NCBI RefSeq assembly: GCF_016920785.2
Contig: NW_024609837.1
Location: 28,137,033 to 28,201,032, forward strand
Direction: 5' to 3'
DNA: 64,000 bases
Origin: Ixodes scapularis
Lineage: Eukaryota; Arthropoda; Arachnida; Ixodida; Ixodidae
Shown: piece by piece, positions 46,979 to 58,175 of the stretch
Layout of the letters: every line of letters starts with the position of its first letter
Position numbering within the stretch: the stretch's first letter is position 1
Made by a program: the position numbers and the translations under genes
Notes under the pieces: generated by a model
Seen by the model: only the letters and a program-made list of their open reading frames with translations
Told to the model about the DNA's origin: nothing
Database searches by the model: none

Positions 46979-47769
46979 TGCAGTTAGTATTGATTCCGCT
47001 GGTCTGTCGCACGTTTCGTCGACACCAAAGTTTCATCAACACTGTTACGCGAATTGCAAGCTGTATGGACATTTCATCGCGCGTGTCACCTACCCAGTCC
47101 ACCCGTTCACGCCGATTTGCGACGGCAGTCTGCAGGGGCTTATTACCAGAAAAGTGGTCCCACATCGATTTCAGTTCAGCTCGTCCACGGCAGCCGCCAG
47201 ACCCCGAAGGAGAGGATTTATTCGGACAGAATGCCACTAAAGCAATGCAGCTTCTTTAGTGGTCAGGATAGACTCTTTTCTGTCTGTTTTGTTATATTGT
47301 GACGGATGCTTGCTCCAGTCCTATTTTCTATCAATATTTACTATTCTGGAAAGTTCCAGGCCATGCTCAGCTGTCATTGTATGTTGTAGTGGAGGTGCTG
47401 CGCACTTTATCCATAGCCCTTCACTCTGTGTAGACCCTGGCGGCTCCTCGGCCGAGTTGCCCGATAAGAAGACACGGGTGGCACATTATCCCGAGTCTTA
47501 AACCCCCGGCAAGCCGTGAACCAAGTCCTATCCCGATCCCGGCAAAAAAACTGCAAGACGAGAGAGTACCACAAGGACGAAACTCGGAAATACACCACGA
47601 AGAACTTGAAATCCAAGCAAGTCGCTGCTATCATCAAGAACCACCGGAATTAGGTCTTTTGCCAGAAAAACCGAAGCGGACTAAGCCAACAATGACAAAC
47701 CTGTAGCAGCAAACCACGTCCGCTCCCACCATCGTTTGCATGCCCGTTGCATCTCACACTCTGATGCAC

Positions 47770-48850
47770 TTTCACGCAAGGTGTGTAAGACATCGAGGGC
47801 TGGATTGAACAATATGTCCGTGTCGCCCGCCACAGTGGGTAGATGGACAACCAGCTCCTGCAGAACCTATACTTCTCGTGGAAGAAACTGCGAGGCACTG
47901 GTTTGAGAACCACGAATCCTCCTTAACGTCGTGGGAAGTTTGCAAGATCGATCTGAAGTGCACGTTCATCAGTCAACATTGACGAGAGAGAGCCAAATTC
48001 CTGATTCTGTCCAGGACGCAGCCCGAACAAGAGCGTCACCGCCTTCGTGGGGGATGTTTTGCTTCTGATCGAGCACCCACGCCAACCCTGATGCTACAGA
48101 CGACAAGAACCTAAGAATCCCATGTCCCTCAAGTGAGGGACAACACCTTCAGCAGCCTTGTCCGCAACCCCACGACAACAGTCGAAGGGTTCATATAAAT
48201 GAGGCTTCTAACATTGAATGTACACTGCAGGCCCGAGCCTGTCCCTATCAACAACTCCCCAGTGTCTCAACACTCGAGTTGTTCAGCTGCAACTTCGACG
48301 CCAGGCATCCGTGACATCATCCACAACGGTGTCCGGGAGGAGATAAGGAAGCTAGTTCCTGCCATCAGTTGCCCGGGTTTTATTTTGATCGCCGAGATTG
48401 TTTCAGAAGCAGTTCGACAGGCATTTCAACTGGAGACTTCTTTGAGTGAAGCGGCATCTGACGAACTGAGGGCGACTTATGCCACAAAGTCACAACGACC
48501 ACCACCGGCTACCTGTTACTATTGAATGCCAATTCAACGAGACACCCCAACGCCGAAGCATTCCCGACATCGGGAAGAACCAGTGTAGGTCCGCGCTAAA
48601 CAAAGTACACCGAGGAAAACGGAGGTATTGCGAATGGCCGACCGAAGACCACTCTGCTACCACTGCATGAGGCCGACCATGTCTACTGGAGGTGCCCATA
48701 CCAATGAATTGGCCTGCAAAGCTTCGTGCTGAATGGACCTTGACCACGTCTCGACGAGCGTCCGCGGAAAATTGAGGATTATCTTCGGCGGTCTTTGTCC
48801 CTGGTGTCGACATTACCCCGAAGATCGTGTTCTACTTCATCTGGACGGGA
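47770..48850 (+). pseudogene. LTR-retrotransposon gag relic with CCHC knuckle
   Basis: Shows the arthropod Ty3/gypsy-type gag in pieces: IEGWIEQYVRVARHSG near 47795, HWFENHESSLTSWEV near 47897, a SVTAFVGDVLLL segment in a shifted frame, RDNTFSSLVRNPTTTVEGFI near 48140, GIRDIIHNGVREEIRKL near 48305 and a zinc knuckle CYHC..EADHVYWRC near 48655, again across a frame change. A basic KIEDYLRRSLS...SGRE tail follows. Stops and at least three frameshifts make it non-functional. Gag would form the particle and the knuckle would bind RNA. No protease or pol was found after it and no LTRs could be placed, so it is a fragment carried inside the 5.2-kb DNA transposon. Confidence 0.8.
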
Positions 48851-51070
48851 GGTAAGCACGACAAAGCAGGTGAGCGGCAATGCAAGGAGAGTTGATCTGG
48901 TGTCGGTTGTCGTCCAAGGACAATACCTAATAATTTGCTGACACTAATTGTGTGTGTCCACGCCACGAAGCACACGATTTCCAACTTTGAGGGAGAATGC
49001 CGCTCAGTGACTTAAAGAAATAGAATGGTTGGTTGCTCTCAAAAGTGGACTGCAAGCATCACCAGACTTCACTTTGCCACATGAGACTTACACAAGTTGC
49101 AGTGGTCGCGGGATGCAGAATAAATCTTCATTACGAAATGGAAGTGAAGTTGCTTGGATAGCAAACAAACATTGTTGCCAGCTATCAAGTCAACGGTACA
49201 GCAAAAGGCGCAGCCACATAACCAATACATGCCCGAGCTTGCTGCATTGATGCAGAAAACGACCAGGAAATTTTTGCGGATTAAAAGCCAGCCCCGCATT
49301 TTCAGTGCATCAGATGTCAGTGGCCGCACATGACGTATGATTACAAGACGGCATCAGTCGGTCAAAGTTGCTACTCGAACAAACTGAACACCGACGTGCC
49401 AGGAGCGTCATCCCACAACAAAGTCCCCAGGTATTACGACTCAACGCCTGACAGGAGACTGTCGCAGAAAGAACTCGTTCTGGAACCATTAACTAAGAAT
49501 CAATAATTATGTAATCCAGTGGAAATAAACATATTTGATACACTAACCACATAAACATTTTTACGCTTGCCTTTACACCTCGAGAGTTTATACACCAAGA
49601 ATTGTGTTCACCGCACGCGCAGGTCCTTTTGAGGGCTCTCGCATCTCTGGCCCTTCAATTATAATTAATGGGACATACCAGACTGGCAGACTTGTTGCAT
49701 TGACTGCACTCATTCCACTTCTCCTGAACATGTGGCACATCCGAAAACCAACTCCAGTGATGTGAAAATGTTATTTATTAATTTATTCCCTCCAGGGGCC
49801 TTCGTAGGCATTGCAGAGAGGATACTTCAAACTACACACATTGTAATAACATTAAAGCACACTGATGTAACTTCTTAATTGCAAAAACAAACACACCTCT
49901 GAGCATATACTTTAATAGTACGTGTTGATGCATTGTTATGTAGCAGGACACTTTCTATATGTATGACACAATAGACCCTTTGCAGAACCCCATCAAAAAA
50001 TGGTAACACAACTGTTACCATTTTTTTCGGCGTAGAGCACACAAATGGGCCCCAGTTCATGTCGAATGCTAATGCAGCATTCGAGTCCAATAGGTGCCGA
50101 GCAGAGTTCACAGTGATGGCGGACATAACATTCTTGTCGAACAAATGGCCAAAGTATGAAAGCCTAGGGTAATTAGAGTAGTAGCTACTGTAATTCGTTT
50201 CATCCCAATTTGGCAAAGGCTACACTCTCGGTGAGCCAATATGCACGTTGGAGAAAGGCACATGACAACATGTCATTTAGTGCTCGTCTGCACAGATTTG
50301 TCACACACCTTCGCTCTGTCTCTCTGATTGGTTCGAGGGGGCTGTGGTGGTTGCCCTTTTCCAGGTTACAATGATACGAAGTATAGGCAACCCACACTTT
50401 TCAAAAATGTCTATTGAAGAGACCGAAAGGGATGGTCAACATTTTTCAACAAGACTGCTCTTCAGGCAAGGTAGGAATGAACACAAATATGAATCATCTT
50501 ACCAGGTAATTAGAACAAGTAAATAATTGACCGACTAATATAATGCACTCTTGACGAAAAAAAGTATTGCTGCAATAAATCCTACGAAAGAGAAAAAGCT
50601 GCAGTTAATCTATGCATGCACCAAAACAGTTGTTCTTATTGCAAGTCAAATAGCTTTGAAGCAGGTGCAACAATTTATTCATCCCCACACTCAATAAAAC
50701 GTCATCCTCGTAGCTGAAAATAAGTGTGCGCTTCGGACTCACCAAAAAAGGAAGAAAAGCGATCTAATGTAGAATCGTCGATTAGCACAAAGGGTTAAAG
50801 ATCGCAGGAGCTTCCTCGCTAAAAGTTGCTATGGTTATTCGGTGACGCAGGGCTGAAACAACTTCTCCTAGGTCCTAACGCGACGTATACCTTTCGCATC
50901 GATTCTCAGACATTCCAACGTTCAAACAAAGCTAAGAGAATGCAAAAATTTTATGCTAAAACCACTCAAAGTTTTATCGATCCTCGAACAGATCTCGAAT
51001 CCGAGCACCGGTACGGCGGTACGGCTGATGCTGTCTCACAGGTGTTAATATCCAGATGATCCAGAGCGAT
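48851..51070. other. Unassigned interior of the 5.2-kb element
   Basis: No transposase, protease or pol motif was recognised on either strand. Seen: a perfect 14-bp hairpin at 49995-50026 and short open frames on both strands (for example 49875-50216 minus and 49029-49250 plus) without family signature. Confidence 0.4.
49995..50026. repeat. Perfect 14-bp hairpin
   Basis: AAAAAATGGTAACA and its exact complement with a 4-base loop (CAAC). In form it would be a good Pol III-like or bacterial-style stem-T stretch, but there is no transcript context to support a terminator. Confidence 0.75.
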
Positions 51071-51366
51071 CTTGCGCAAAAACGGTACAAAGTCTCATTC
51101 CTTCATATTTTCACATTATACCTGCGTCAGCGAGCACGAAAAAGCACGAAATCGTCGGAAAGCAGCTGCACATCACGGCTGCCGCGCACCGAACAAACTC
51201 GCATCCGCCAGCTCTGGGCGCTGCCATTTTACCTGTGACGTCACGGCTCTTGGGAGCTCACGTGACGAGTGGTCACATTTGCGTAAAATATGGCGGCAAC
51301 CGGAGGGGTGCCACTTCCGAACTTCCGGTTTATCACTCTAAGCCCCTCTACCTCATTGATGTCGAT

Positions 51367-53053
51367 ACATTACGCATTCCACTAGTATAAGCTGAACATA
51401 TCTATTGAGCGCATACACATACAGGGCACAACAAGTATCAATAGAACCGCACACTAACCCGATAACTACTTCTGAGTTCTGCGTTTCCGCCTTTTATACT
51501 GATCGTTTTGAATGTAAGGATATTATCGGTGACTACTTAAGCAATAAATAATATTCCCAGCATGGCCTTCCTTTTTCAGTAATATCATACCTCTGAGAGT
51601 ATTTTAACGGCTCATGGGATGAATCTCTTAGTAAAACGTAAACGCTCATGCCGTAATTATTTGAGAGCCAATAAATCGAGCCGCTCCACTGCGGCTCCAA
51701 GTCACGTGTTTGCTCTCCCGCACGGCACGTCATAGCCAGTATTTCTATTGTAGAGCTTGCTTCTATTTGTGCTGTTCGCGTGCGACTGCGATTGCCGACT
51801 TGAATTAATCTCTGTAGAGGGGGCTCAGGTGGAAGCGAAGCTTCACGGTCAGAGAAATCGCTTTTCGGTGAACTTCAATGCAGTCAAAGCCGCGATTTGC
51901 GGCAGGTGTTAAGTGTACGGAGCTACGCCGTGATGAGCTCGAAGACGTCTAGAGCTCATCTCAGCGCGCCACTTGGGGGGCAGTTTCTCCAGGAATTATT
52001 TAAACAACAAAATAAAGGATAATTTTTTTTGACGATTTTACCTACCATCCTCCCTTAATGCTGAAATTTCAAACGGTAAATACCATCTTTCCGACATATT
52101 TTCAATACTGTTCAGTCCTTTTCCCAAAGCGCACTCGCTCTCGGGCAGGGGACAACAGGACATCGCAGACGACAGTCACATCGGCCACTTACTATAGGAA
52201 CTGCGGTTCAGACCAGCGTTTCAACATGACTATCCGCACGTCGATCGATTGCACTGTAATCTCTCAAGAGGTCTTTAACTTTATAATGTAAATCGGAATG
52301 TCAACCTGCGACACCTTGCCCCTTCCGATCACGACTCAAACAGAGGCAACAATGCCGGACCATTTAAGTCATCTCATTTTGTTACACCACTGATGCGCGA
52401 ACACACGGTCACATCGGCGATACTTGTAGCCTTCAGTTCACAACGCACAACACTGCCATAGCGAAGTTGCTGCTACGTTGCTGACACGCAGATATACAGA
52501 ACCACGTTGAACGCCGGTTGGCACTCGGCATCGGAAAAGAGAACCGAACTCACCACAGAAGGCACCCAGGCACCTGGAAGCCAAATTTGCCGGTCTTGGA
52601 CGCAGTTTCTGGAGTTTCCATGCGTCGTCAACGTCGAAATGTCGTCCCGCAAGCGGAGTGTACGTAGCGCTGCTGTCGCTGCTCCGTAACTTCGCTGTTT
52701 CTAGCGGCTTCGTTTGTTCGCTTGATAAAATTAGTGGTAAAAACATCAATGCAACCGAAATGTTCTGCACGTTTGGACTGGGATTCGGAATTACAGGCGG
52801 CCCTCCATGCCACTGAAGCTCAATCAACTCAACAGCTATTTCTTAGACAATGCTCGCGACGTGCTCGAAAAACGAAACCGAAAGAAGATGAGGCGGGAGG
52901 GTGGAAACGTTCTTCCGTCTGCATGGAGAAGGAGAAAAACGTCTCGTTCCTCCCTTCTTCTCGTGTCCGCTTGGGGGCGCGTCAGTAGAAGGGAGTAAGA
53001 CGCGTCATTGCAACCTTTTTCCTCCTTTTTTTAGAGTGTATATTTCTCGCATA
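51367..53053. other. Unassigned noncoding DNA
   Basis: Ordinary mixed sequence. A 9-bp perfect palindrome arm pair (GATGAGCTC / GAGCTCATC) occurs at 51932-51960. Open frames around 52438-53000 occur on both strands and resemble nothing known. Confidence 0.4.
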
Positions 53054-53348
53054 GAGGGTTTAGTAGACCGTTTCGATACCTTTCGACAACAGAGTTTTAG
53101 GGAACCATTTTTGCACATCCGATAGGGTACGATGCGGTCCCGGTACGCACTGCGCATGTGGGAGACGTCTGTAATTGCGCATGCGCAGTTTGTACCGGAG
53201 GGCCCATCGTACCGTATGGGTGTGTACGAAAGCGGTTCCCTAGAACTCCCTAACGATACCCGATAACAGTACGACGCATGCGCAAAAGCGGTGGCGGAGT
53301 AGTGGGTATCGTAATCGGAGTCATCAGAACGATCTACTAAAACTCTTT
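53054..53348. mobile_element. Small TIR element interrupted by a foldback MITE
   Basis: The outer borders, TTTAGTAGACCGTTTCGATACC on the left and TTTTAGTAGATCGTTCTGATG read inward on the right, form an inverted pair about 295 bp apart. The left inner sequence stops at CGACAAC, where the F160 MITE begins, and resumes after it. This is a nested insertion: an older small element split by a younger MITE. Confidence 0.55.
53089..53253. mobile_element. Foldback MITE, family F160, copy 2
   Basis: Same arm order as 967-1126: GAGTTTTAGGGAACC, a TTTGCACATCCGATA.GGTACGAT.GG block and CGGTACG.ACTGCGCATG on the left, mirrored on the right as CATGCGCAGTTTGTACCGGAG...GGTTCCCTAGAACTC. The arms are about 70 bp and nearly meet in the middle. 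It has no coding capacity. Confidence 0.7.
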
Positions 53349-53465
53349 TAATAGCTGGTTGGCTGCCCGAAAAGAAAAAAAAAAAAGCTGAGTAACGTCA
53401 CAATTCGAAATTGGCGTGACGTAGCTCAATAACGCACATCCGGTTTGCGTGGGTGAGTCGTCTGC

Positions 53466-55631
53466 TTAAGGCCCTGTCACACTGAGGCTACAGTTGGACA
53501 ACTCTATCCGGCAACACGAGGAAATCGTGTTGCCGGCGACCCTGTCACATCACGGCAACAACAGCAGTCGGGCAACATGTTGCTGAAGCCCGGCAACCGT
53601 GTTGCCCGATTTGTTGTCCGACAACCCTATCACATCGCGCTGACGGCGGGGACGACCACGACCTACTGTAATCATGACCTGCTCATAGACTGGCTCCCTA
53701 AGAAAGACGCTGTCGCCGATGAAGTGCGTCACGTTGCCATTGGGGGCGTTCCGTAAAAGCTTTTCTGCGACCCCAACACGGCTCACAGCCTGTCTAAAGG
53801 ACGATTCACACGCCGCGCGGCTGCTGATATCTGTTACTCGGGAACACCTACCGTAGCGTGGCGCCAGCAGGCTGCAGTAGCAGTAGCACGCAGCAAGTGT
53901 ATCGCTTTCATGTTTGCTTGGATTGAAAGAGCGCGTTTCTGAGGCACGGAAGCGCAAAGGCGTTTTTTTAACCTCGACTGCTCTTGTGCCATCGTCGAAA
54001 AAAGGAGCGTTCTCGTACAACCCGTAAATAATCGCTGTGCTGGCAGCCGGCGTCTCTAAACTCCGTTTCACCTTATGTTGTACCGCAGAAAAGGCTAGAA
54101 GCGCGAGCTCATAGCGTTGGGAGCTCCACTTAATGCACGAGAACTTGTGCCGCCGAGATGTGCCCTAGAGCGAGAAGCTCGCGCTTGTAGCCTTTTTTGC
54201 GGTACATCATAAGGTGAAACAGAGAATAGTAACAAATTCGTCACGCGACCACCAACTGACGAGATCCCGCGAGGCACGCGAGGAGAACAGGGCAGGAACA
54301 GATAAGGCCGCCGTGCCTTGCGCGACTTCGATTAAAATGCGGATACCCTAGGGAACAATAGTGCCTTTATGCAGCCACGCAAAGTCATAGCGTGACGGAA
54401 CGCAGCGGCCGAGGCCATGTACTACAAGGTGCGCGCTGGCACATTCTTCTGTGGGCAGGTCAGGATTACAGTAAGTCGTGGGGACGACACGGGGAGCACA
54501 CCGCCATCTTGATTGTTTACCTTCGTTCTTGTGCGGCGAGGAGTCGCTAGAAATGTGACTCTACAAAGTGCTAGTGCGTTCGAAGAACCGGAAATTACCA
54601 CGAGACGACATCAACCAGTGACTGTGATTAGAACACTTGACACGGGGAGTATTTTCCACCCTTTATTTTATCAAAATTTTCTTCATTCGCTGACAAAGCA
54701 GATAGCCCTAACCGAGGAAAACCATATGAAGTGTTTCTGTCCGGTCCTTTCCTTCATGCAATTCCTATTTCTACTATAAACTTGAGTTAGCACCGGCAGT
54801 ACCCCAAAGCGTCTTTTGTAGGGTGGTGTTGAGCTGAACTGACAGTGCTTAAAAACTGCGACACCGACACGATCGGCCTTCATAACAATCGGTGGAATAA
54901 ATATTTTTCAACGCTGTCTGTTTGCCTACCGCCTGCTATGTGATCACTTCATTCTCCAAAACGTCCTGGGTATTTTTTGAAACAAATCAGGCGTCTGGTA
55001 GCGGCTGTTTTCAAGATACAAGCATCAACAGTCATGATCAGAGTGGTCGTTTTAATCTTTCGATTTTTTAATGTTTGCTTTTCTGGATTATTTTTATTAT
55101 AATTTATCAGTTGAGTAGGCATTCCATTTTCATTGACTAGCAGTAATATGAGCTGGTCTCCCGGCAGTCCTAATGTCAATACCAGTCTGAACGTTGACAA
55201 CCGTAGCTGTGACCATTTAAAACAATAGCTTCCGTAATTACGCAGTAAAGACATTTATCAAATTATTTGAGCTGCACGCCAGCCTTAAGTATTGCTAAAT
55301 GACATTTTTGAAGCATTATTTGAGTAAGACACTATTGATACGGAATTATCTCTGCCATCGAAAGTATATCCGTTGCCGTGTTGTCAACACAAAATTCGCT
55401 CAGCCAGCGATCGTGGCAACACGTTGTCCAACACAAGTTGCTGCTGTTTTTGTTGCCGAAAGCTGTCATACCGAAGACGACATTTTAGTTGTGGTCCATG
55501 TTGTCCTGCTGCTGTCGCGATGCGACAGCTTTATCGGACAACGCGGGGAGCGAGCAACAAGTTCCCCGACTATTGGACAACGTGTTGTGTTGCTGTTGCC
55601 ATCGTGTTGCCTCAGTGTGACAGGGCCTTTA
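53466..55631. mobile_element. PIF/Harbinger-like element, 2.16 kb
   Basis: The element proper (53469-55628) starts AGGCCCTGTCACACTGAGGC and ends with its perfect 20-bp complement. TTA flanks it on both sides (53466-53468, 55629-55631), a 3-bp duplication typical of PIF/Harbinger. Both subterminal regions are packed with short palindromes of the GTTGCCGGGCAACA and TTGTCCGACAA kind. The interior open frame at 53550-54071 (minus) overlaps the left repeats and does not resemble a HARBI1-type nuclease. No transposase was recognised, so the element is probably non-autonomous. Confidence 0.8.
54065..54220. mobile_element. Foldback MITE nested in the Harbinger-like element
   Basis: 156 bp whose ends are inverted copies: GTTTCACCTTATGTTGTACC...AAAAGGCTAGAAGCGCGAGCT on the left, and the complement with three or four mismatches on the right. 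The arms are about 45 bp. The central ~60 bp is not self-complementary. The family is not seen elsewhere in the window. Confidence 0.7.
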
Positions 55632-55893
55632 CAATCTAATCTGCTCGTCCGTGTCCCGACTCCCAGAAAGCGGAATCGGGTGACGCGTCGTAAAGAACCG
55701 ACCACGACTTAATCTCAGGGGCCTCCTCGCACTTCGACTGTAGACCGCTACGCTGTCCCAGCGCAGGGAGGTCTCGGCGCTTCGCTAATTGCGCTTCGCG
55801 CGACGTAACAAGCGAGCGACGAACGCGACGCCATCGGGAAGTGGGTTGCCGCGAGACCGCCCTGGTTTGACCATGGGCGCGTTCACGTTTTGC

Positions 55894-56326
55894 GTCCCGG
55901 TATGGTGCCTGGAACGCGTCTCCGACTGGTGTGTTTACCGGGTTCAAAAAAGTGGTCCCTCGATTTCCGCCTGATGACGTCATAGAAGTGTCATGCTGTC
56001 GCCGGTTGCGACCCTGGCGGCGCCCCAACAGTTGTGGTTTAAGTGGCAGACGCCTGTTCTGCCGCAGGTCGCTTTCCACTGTGACAGTTCACGGAAGCTG
56101 CGGCAGCCGGAAGTTGGGACGCCTAAAGGGACGCCGTGACGAAAGCGACACTCGCGTTCGCTCGTGCTTTTCGCCAGCATTTCTACGGCCAACCGCCAGG
56201 ATCGCGACAGGCAACAGCATGACACTCGCGTCATTTGTTGCCACATTGGGACCACTTTTGATGTATGGGCGGGATAGGACGCTAAACACACCAGTCGAAG
56301 ACGCGATCCAGGCACCATAGTCCCGG
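55894..56326 (+). mobile_element. MITE family M419, intact copy
   Basis: The element proper is 55901-56319 (419 bp). Ends TATGGTGCCTGGAACGCGTC and TATGGTGCCTGGATCGCGTC (read inward) are inverted over about 36 bp, continuing CGACTGGTGTGTTTA. GTCCCGG occurs directly on both sides (55894-55900, 56320-56326). A CRE-like TGACGTCAT lies about 70 bp inside the left end. The eroded copy at 14246-14657 is collinear. The superfamily is undetermined: the 7-bp repeat could be the remains of an 8- or 9-bp duplication. Confidence 0.8.
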
Positions 56327-58175
56327 TGCAGCATTTCATCGTCGGAGCACGCGGTGAAATGTGTTTCTGAAATTCGGAGAGATATGCAAGCGTAATGTGA
56401 TAAGAAGAACAACAACCGAGTTTGACAAAATACGTAATAACCACAAACCAAAATTGCTCTTTTTGTTTTTCATGTACATTACGTTATACCGAAGAAATTG
56501 GCAGTTCCAAGTGTTACGAAATCAGAGTTGCTGACGTTCCCGTCGGAAATCACTGTTTCTCAGCACATAAATTATTGCACCGATATTGACCGATCCAAAA
56601 ACATTTTCTTTTAAAATGTTTGCCTGGCATTACCCAAGTAGTGCTGCATTATGCGTTGTTGTTTTTTTCATAAACTTTTAAACACTTTGATGCCAAGCTG
56701 CCATGTTGCTGTGTTTTGTGACATCGTTGTAGACAATATTAAGGCTGGTTTCTGGATGTCAAATGCTGTATCACGTATAAAAGTAACGTTGGATGCCTCG
56801 ATTAAATGTGTGTACCGAGGAAAGGCAATAAGCCCAATAAAATGGGAACTTGAGACCCCTCGAAGCGCAGGAAACTAGCAATGAAGTTAAGGAGACCAGA
56901 TCAGCAGTATCAAATGCCAACCGGAAGTCTCGAGCAGCAAATGCACGTCACTAGGTGGTCAATAAACGACATATCTCAAACTCCCCTTACGACTCACCAC
57001 GACCAACCGCCAGCCAACTGCTACACTGCAACAAGAAATATTGGTCAACTTAGCGCGACGATCGATGTATACCAAAAAAGTAACAATTTCACGCGTGATC
57101 CAAGTACCAGATCAGTGTGACATCAAGGGTCCATCGATTACTGGAATCGCCCAAACTGCGTGAAACAAAAACAAAAAGGCTCTCTTGTTATTTCTGATAA
57201 AGCACGACGTCCGTAAGTAACAGTCGACCGCGGCTGCCGTCAGCGGCAGCACTAGTCACCAAACCAGTCTCTCTCATTACCGATAAAAACGAAACAAAAT
57301 CACGCTATAGACTCCGCTGCAATCTGAGGAAAAAATACAGAACAAAGAACAAAACAAGTACGGCGAGTCTGGTTCCTTAGTGAGAAGAACGATATCAATG
57401 GATGCCAGACAATCACAAAAAATAAGGACAAGGTCTTTCTTTCTTCTTTCCCCTCGAGGAAAACGACTCCGGGCCGTGGCCAATACGATTGGACCACGGG
57501 TAAACTCCGCGACAACTAATGGCCAGGGTAATAGGCTCATATCGAGAGAGTCCTCCCCCCACCCCCTGCCGTTTCGTTCGTTACCTATGGCCAGAGATGG
57601 GCATGAGCTCAGGCCGAGCCGGCGGGGAGCCGTTTTCCAAATTACCCTTATTCTTTTTGGAGAGGCCTTGCCGCTCATTCTGCTTCCTTAGAAACCCAGT
57701 CGGGTGAGAAGAGAAAAGGCCGGGAGGATCAATGCGCTGCTGTGCGGGCACACTGGTTGCAATCGACGCTGCTGAGGAATCGAGTGGTCCATCTAGGCAT
57801 TGATTCGCCGGCTTCGGACGCGACACGCGTTCCACAATGGGAGGCTGCTTTCTTGTTGTGGTTGTTTTCTCACTCGCTTTCATCTGAACACCCGTTGATA
57901 AAAAAAAAAAAAGAAAGGTTCGGCCTTTTGCTGAGTGTTACTAATGTACCCCATTATGTGGTCAGTGAAGACACATATGGGTGCATTTAAGAACAATTAT
58001 TTTTGTTTTACAAAAACGTATATATTGGAAACGCTAAAAATCATCCTTTGTTTCCTCTCTGAGAATAAAATTGTGTACCTACTTTGTCCAGCGCATGCGT
58101 CATGCCACACACTGTTTCTTTTTTTTTTCTTTTTTTTACGTTGCTGGCCATCAAGGGAGGGGGGGGGGGGGGGGG
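56327..58175. other. Unassigned noncoding DNA
   Basis: Mixed sequence with an A run at 57900-57912, a T run near 58120-58137 and a G run at about 58159-58175 that directly precedes the recognisable LINE ORF1. No gene was recognised. Confidence 0.4.

Larger units (their letters stand above)
46138..51366. mobile_element. 5.2-kb DNA transposon with long inverted termini (hAT- or P-type)
   Basis: The element proper is 46146-51358. Its ends, CAACGAGGTAGAGGGGCTTA on the left and CAATGAGGTAGAGGGGCTTA read inward on the right, continue as imperfect inverted repeats for roughly 280-330 bp. The arms share GATAAACCGG, ACGCAAAT.TGACCACTCGTCAC, GTGACGTCACAGG..A.ATGGCAGCGCCC and CTGACG.AGGTATAA.GTGAAAA. 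ATGTCGAT occurs directly on both sides (46138-46145, 51359-51366), an 8-bp target duplication. CAAYG fits the hAT pattern YARNG; P elements also make 8-bp duplications. No transposase could be recognised in the interior, which contains a 117-bp tandem repeat and a retrotransposon gag relic. Confidence 0.8.

Noticed and set aside
53550..54071. 173-codon minus-strand frame as a Harbinger transposase
   Set aside because: No HARBI1-type catalytic motifs; its end runs into the subterminal palindromes.
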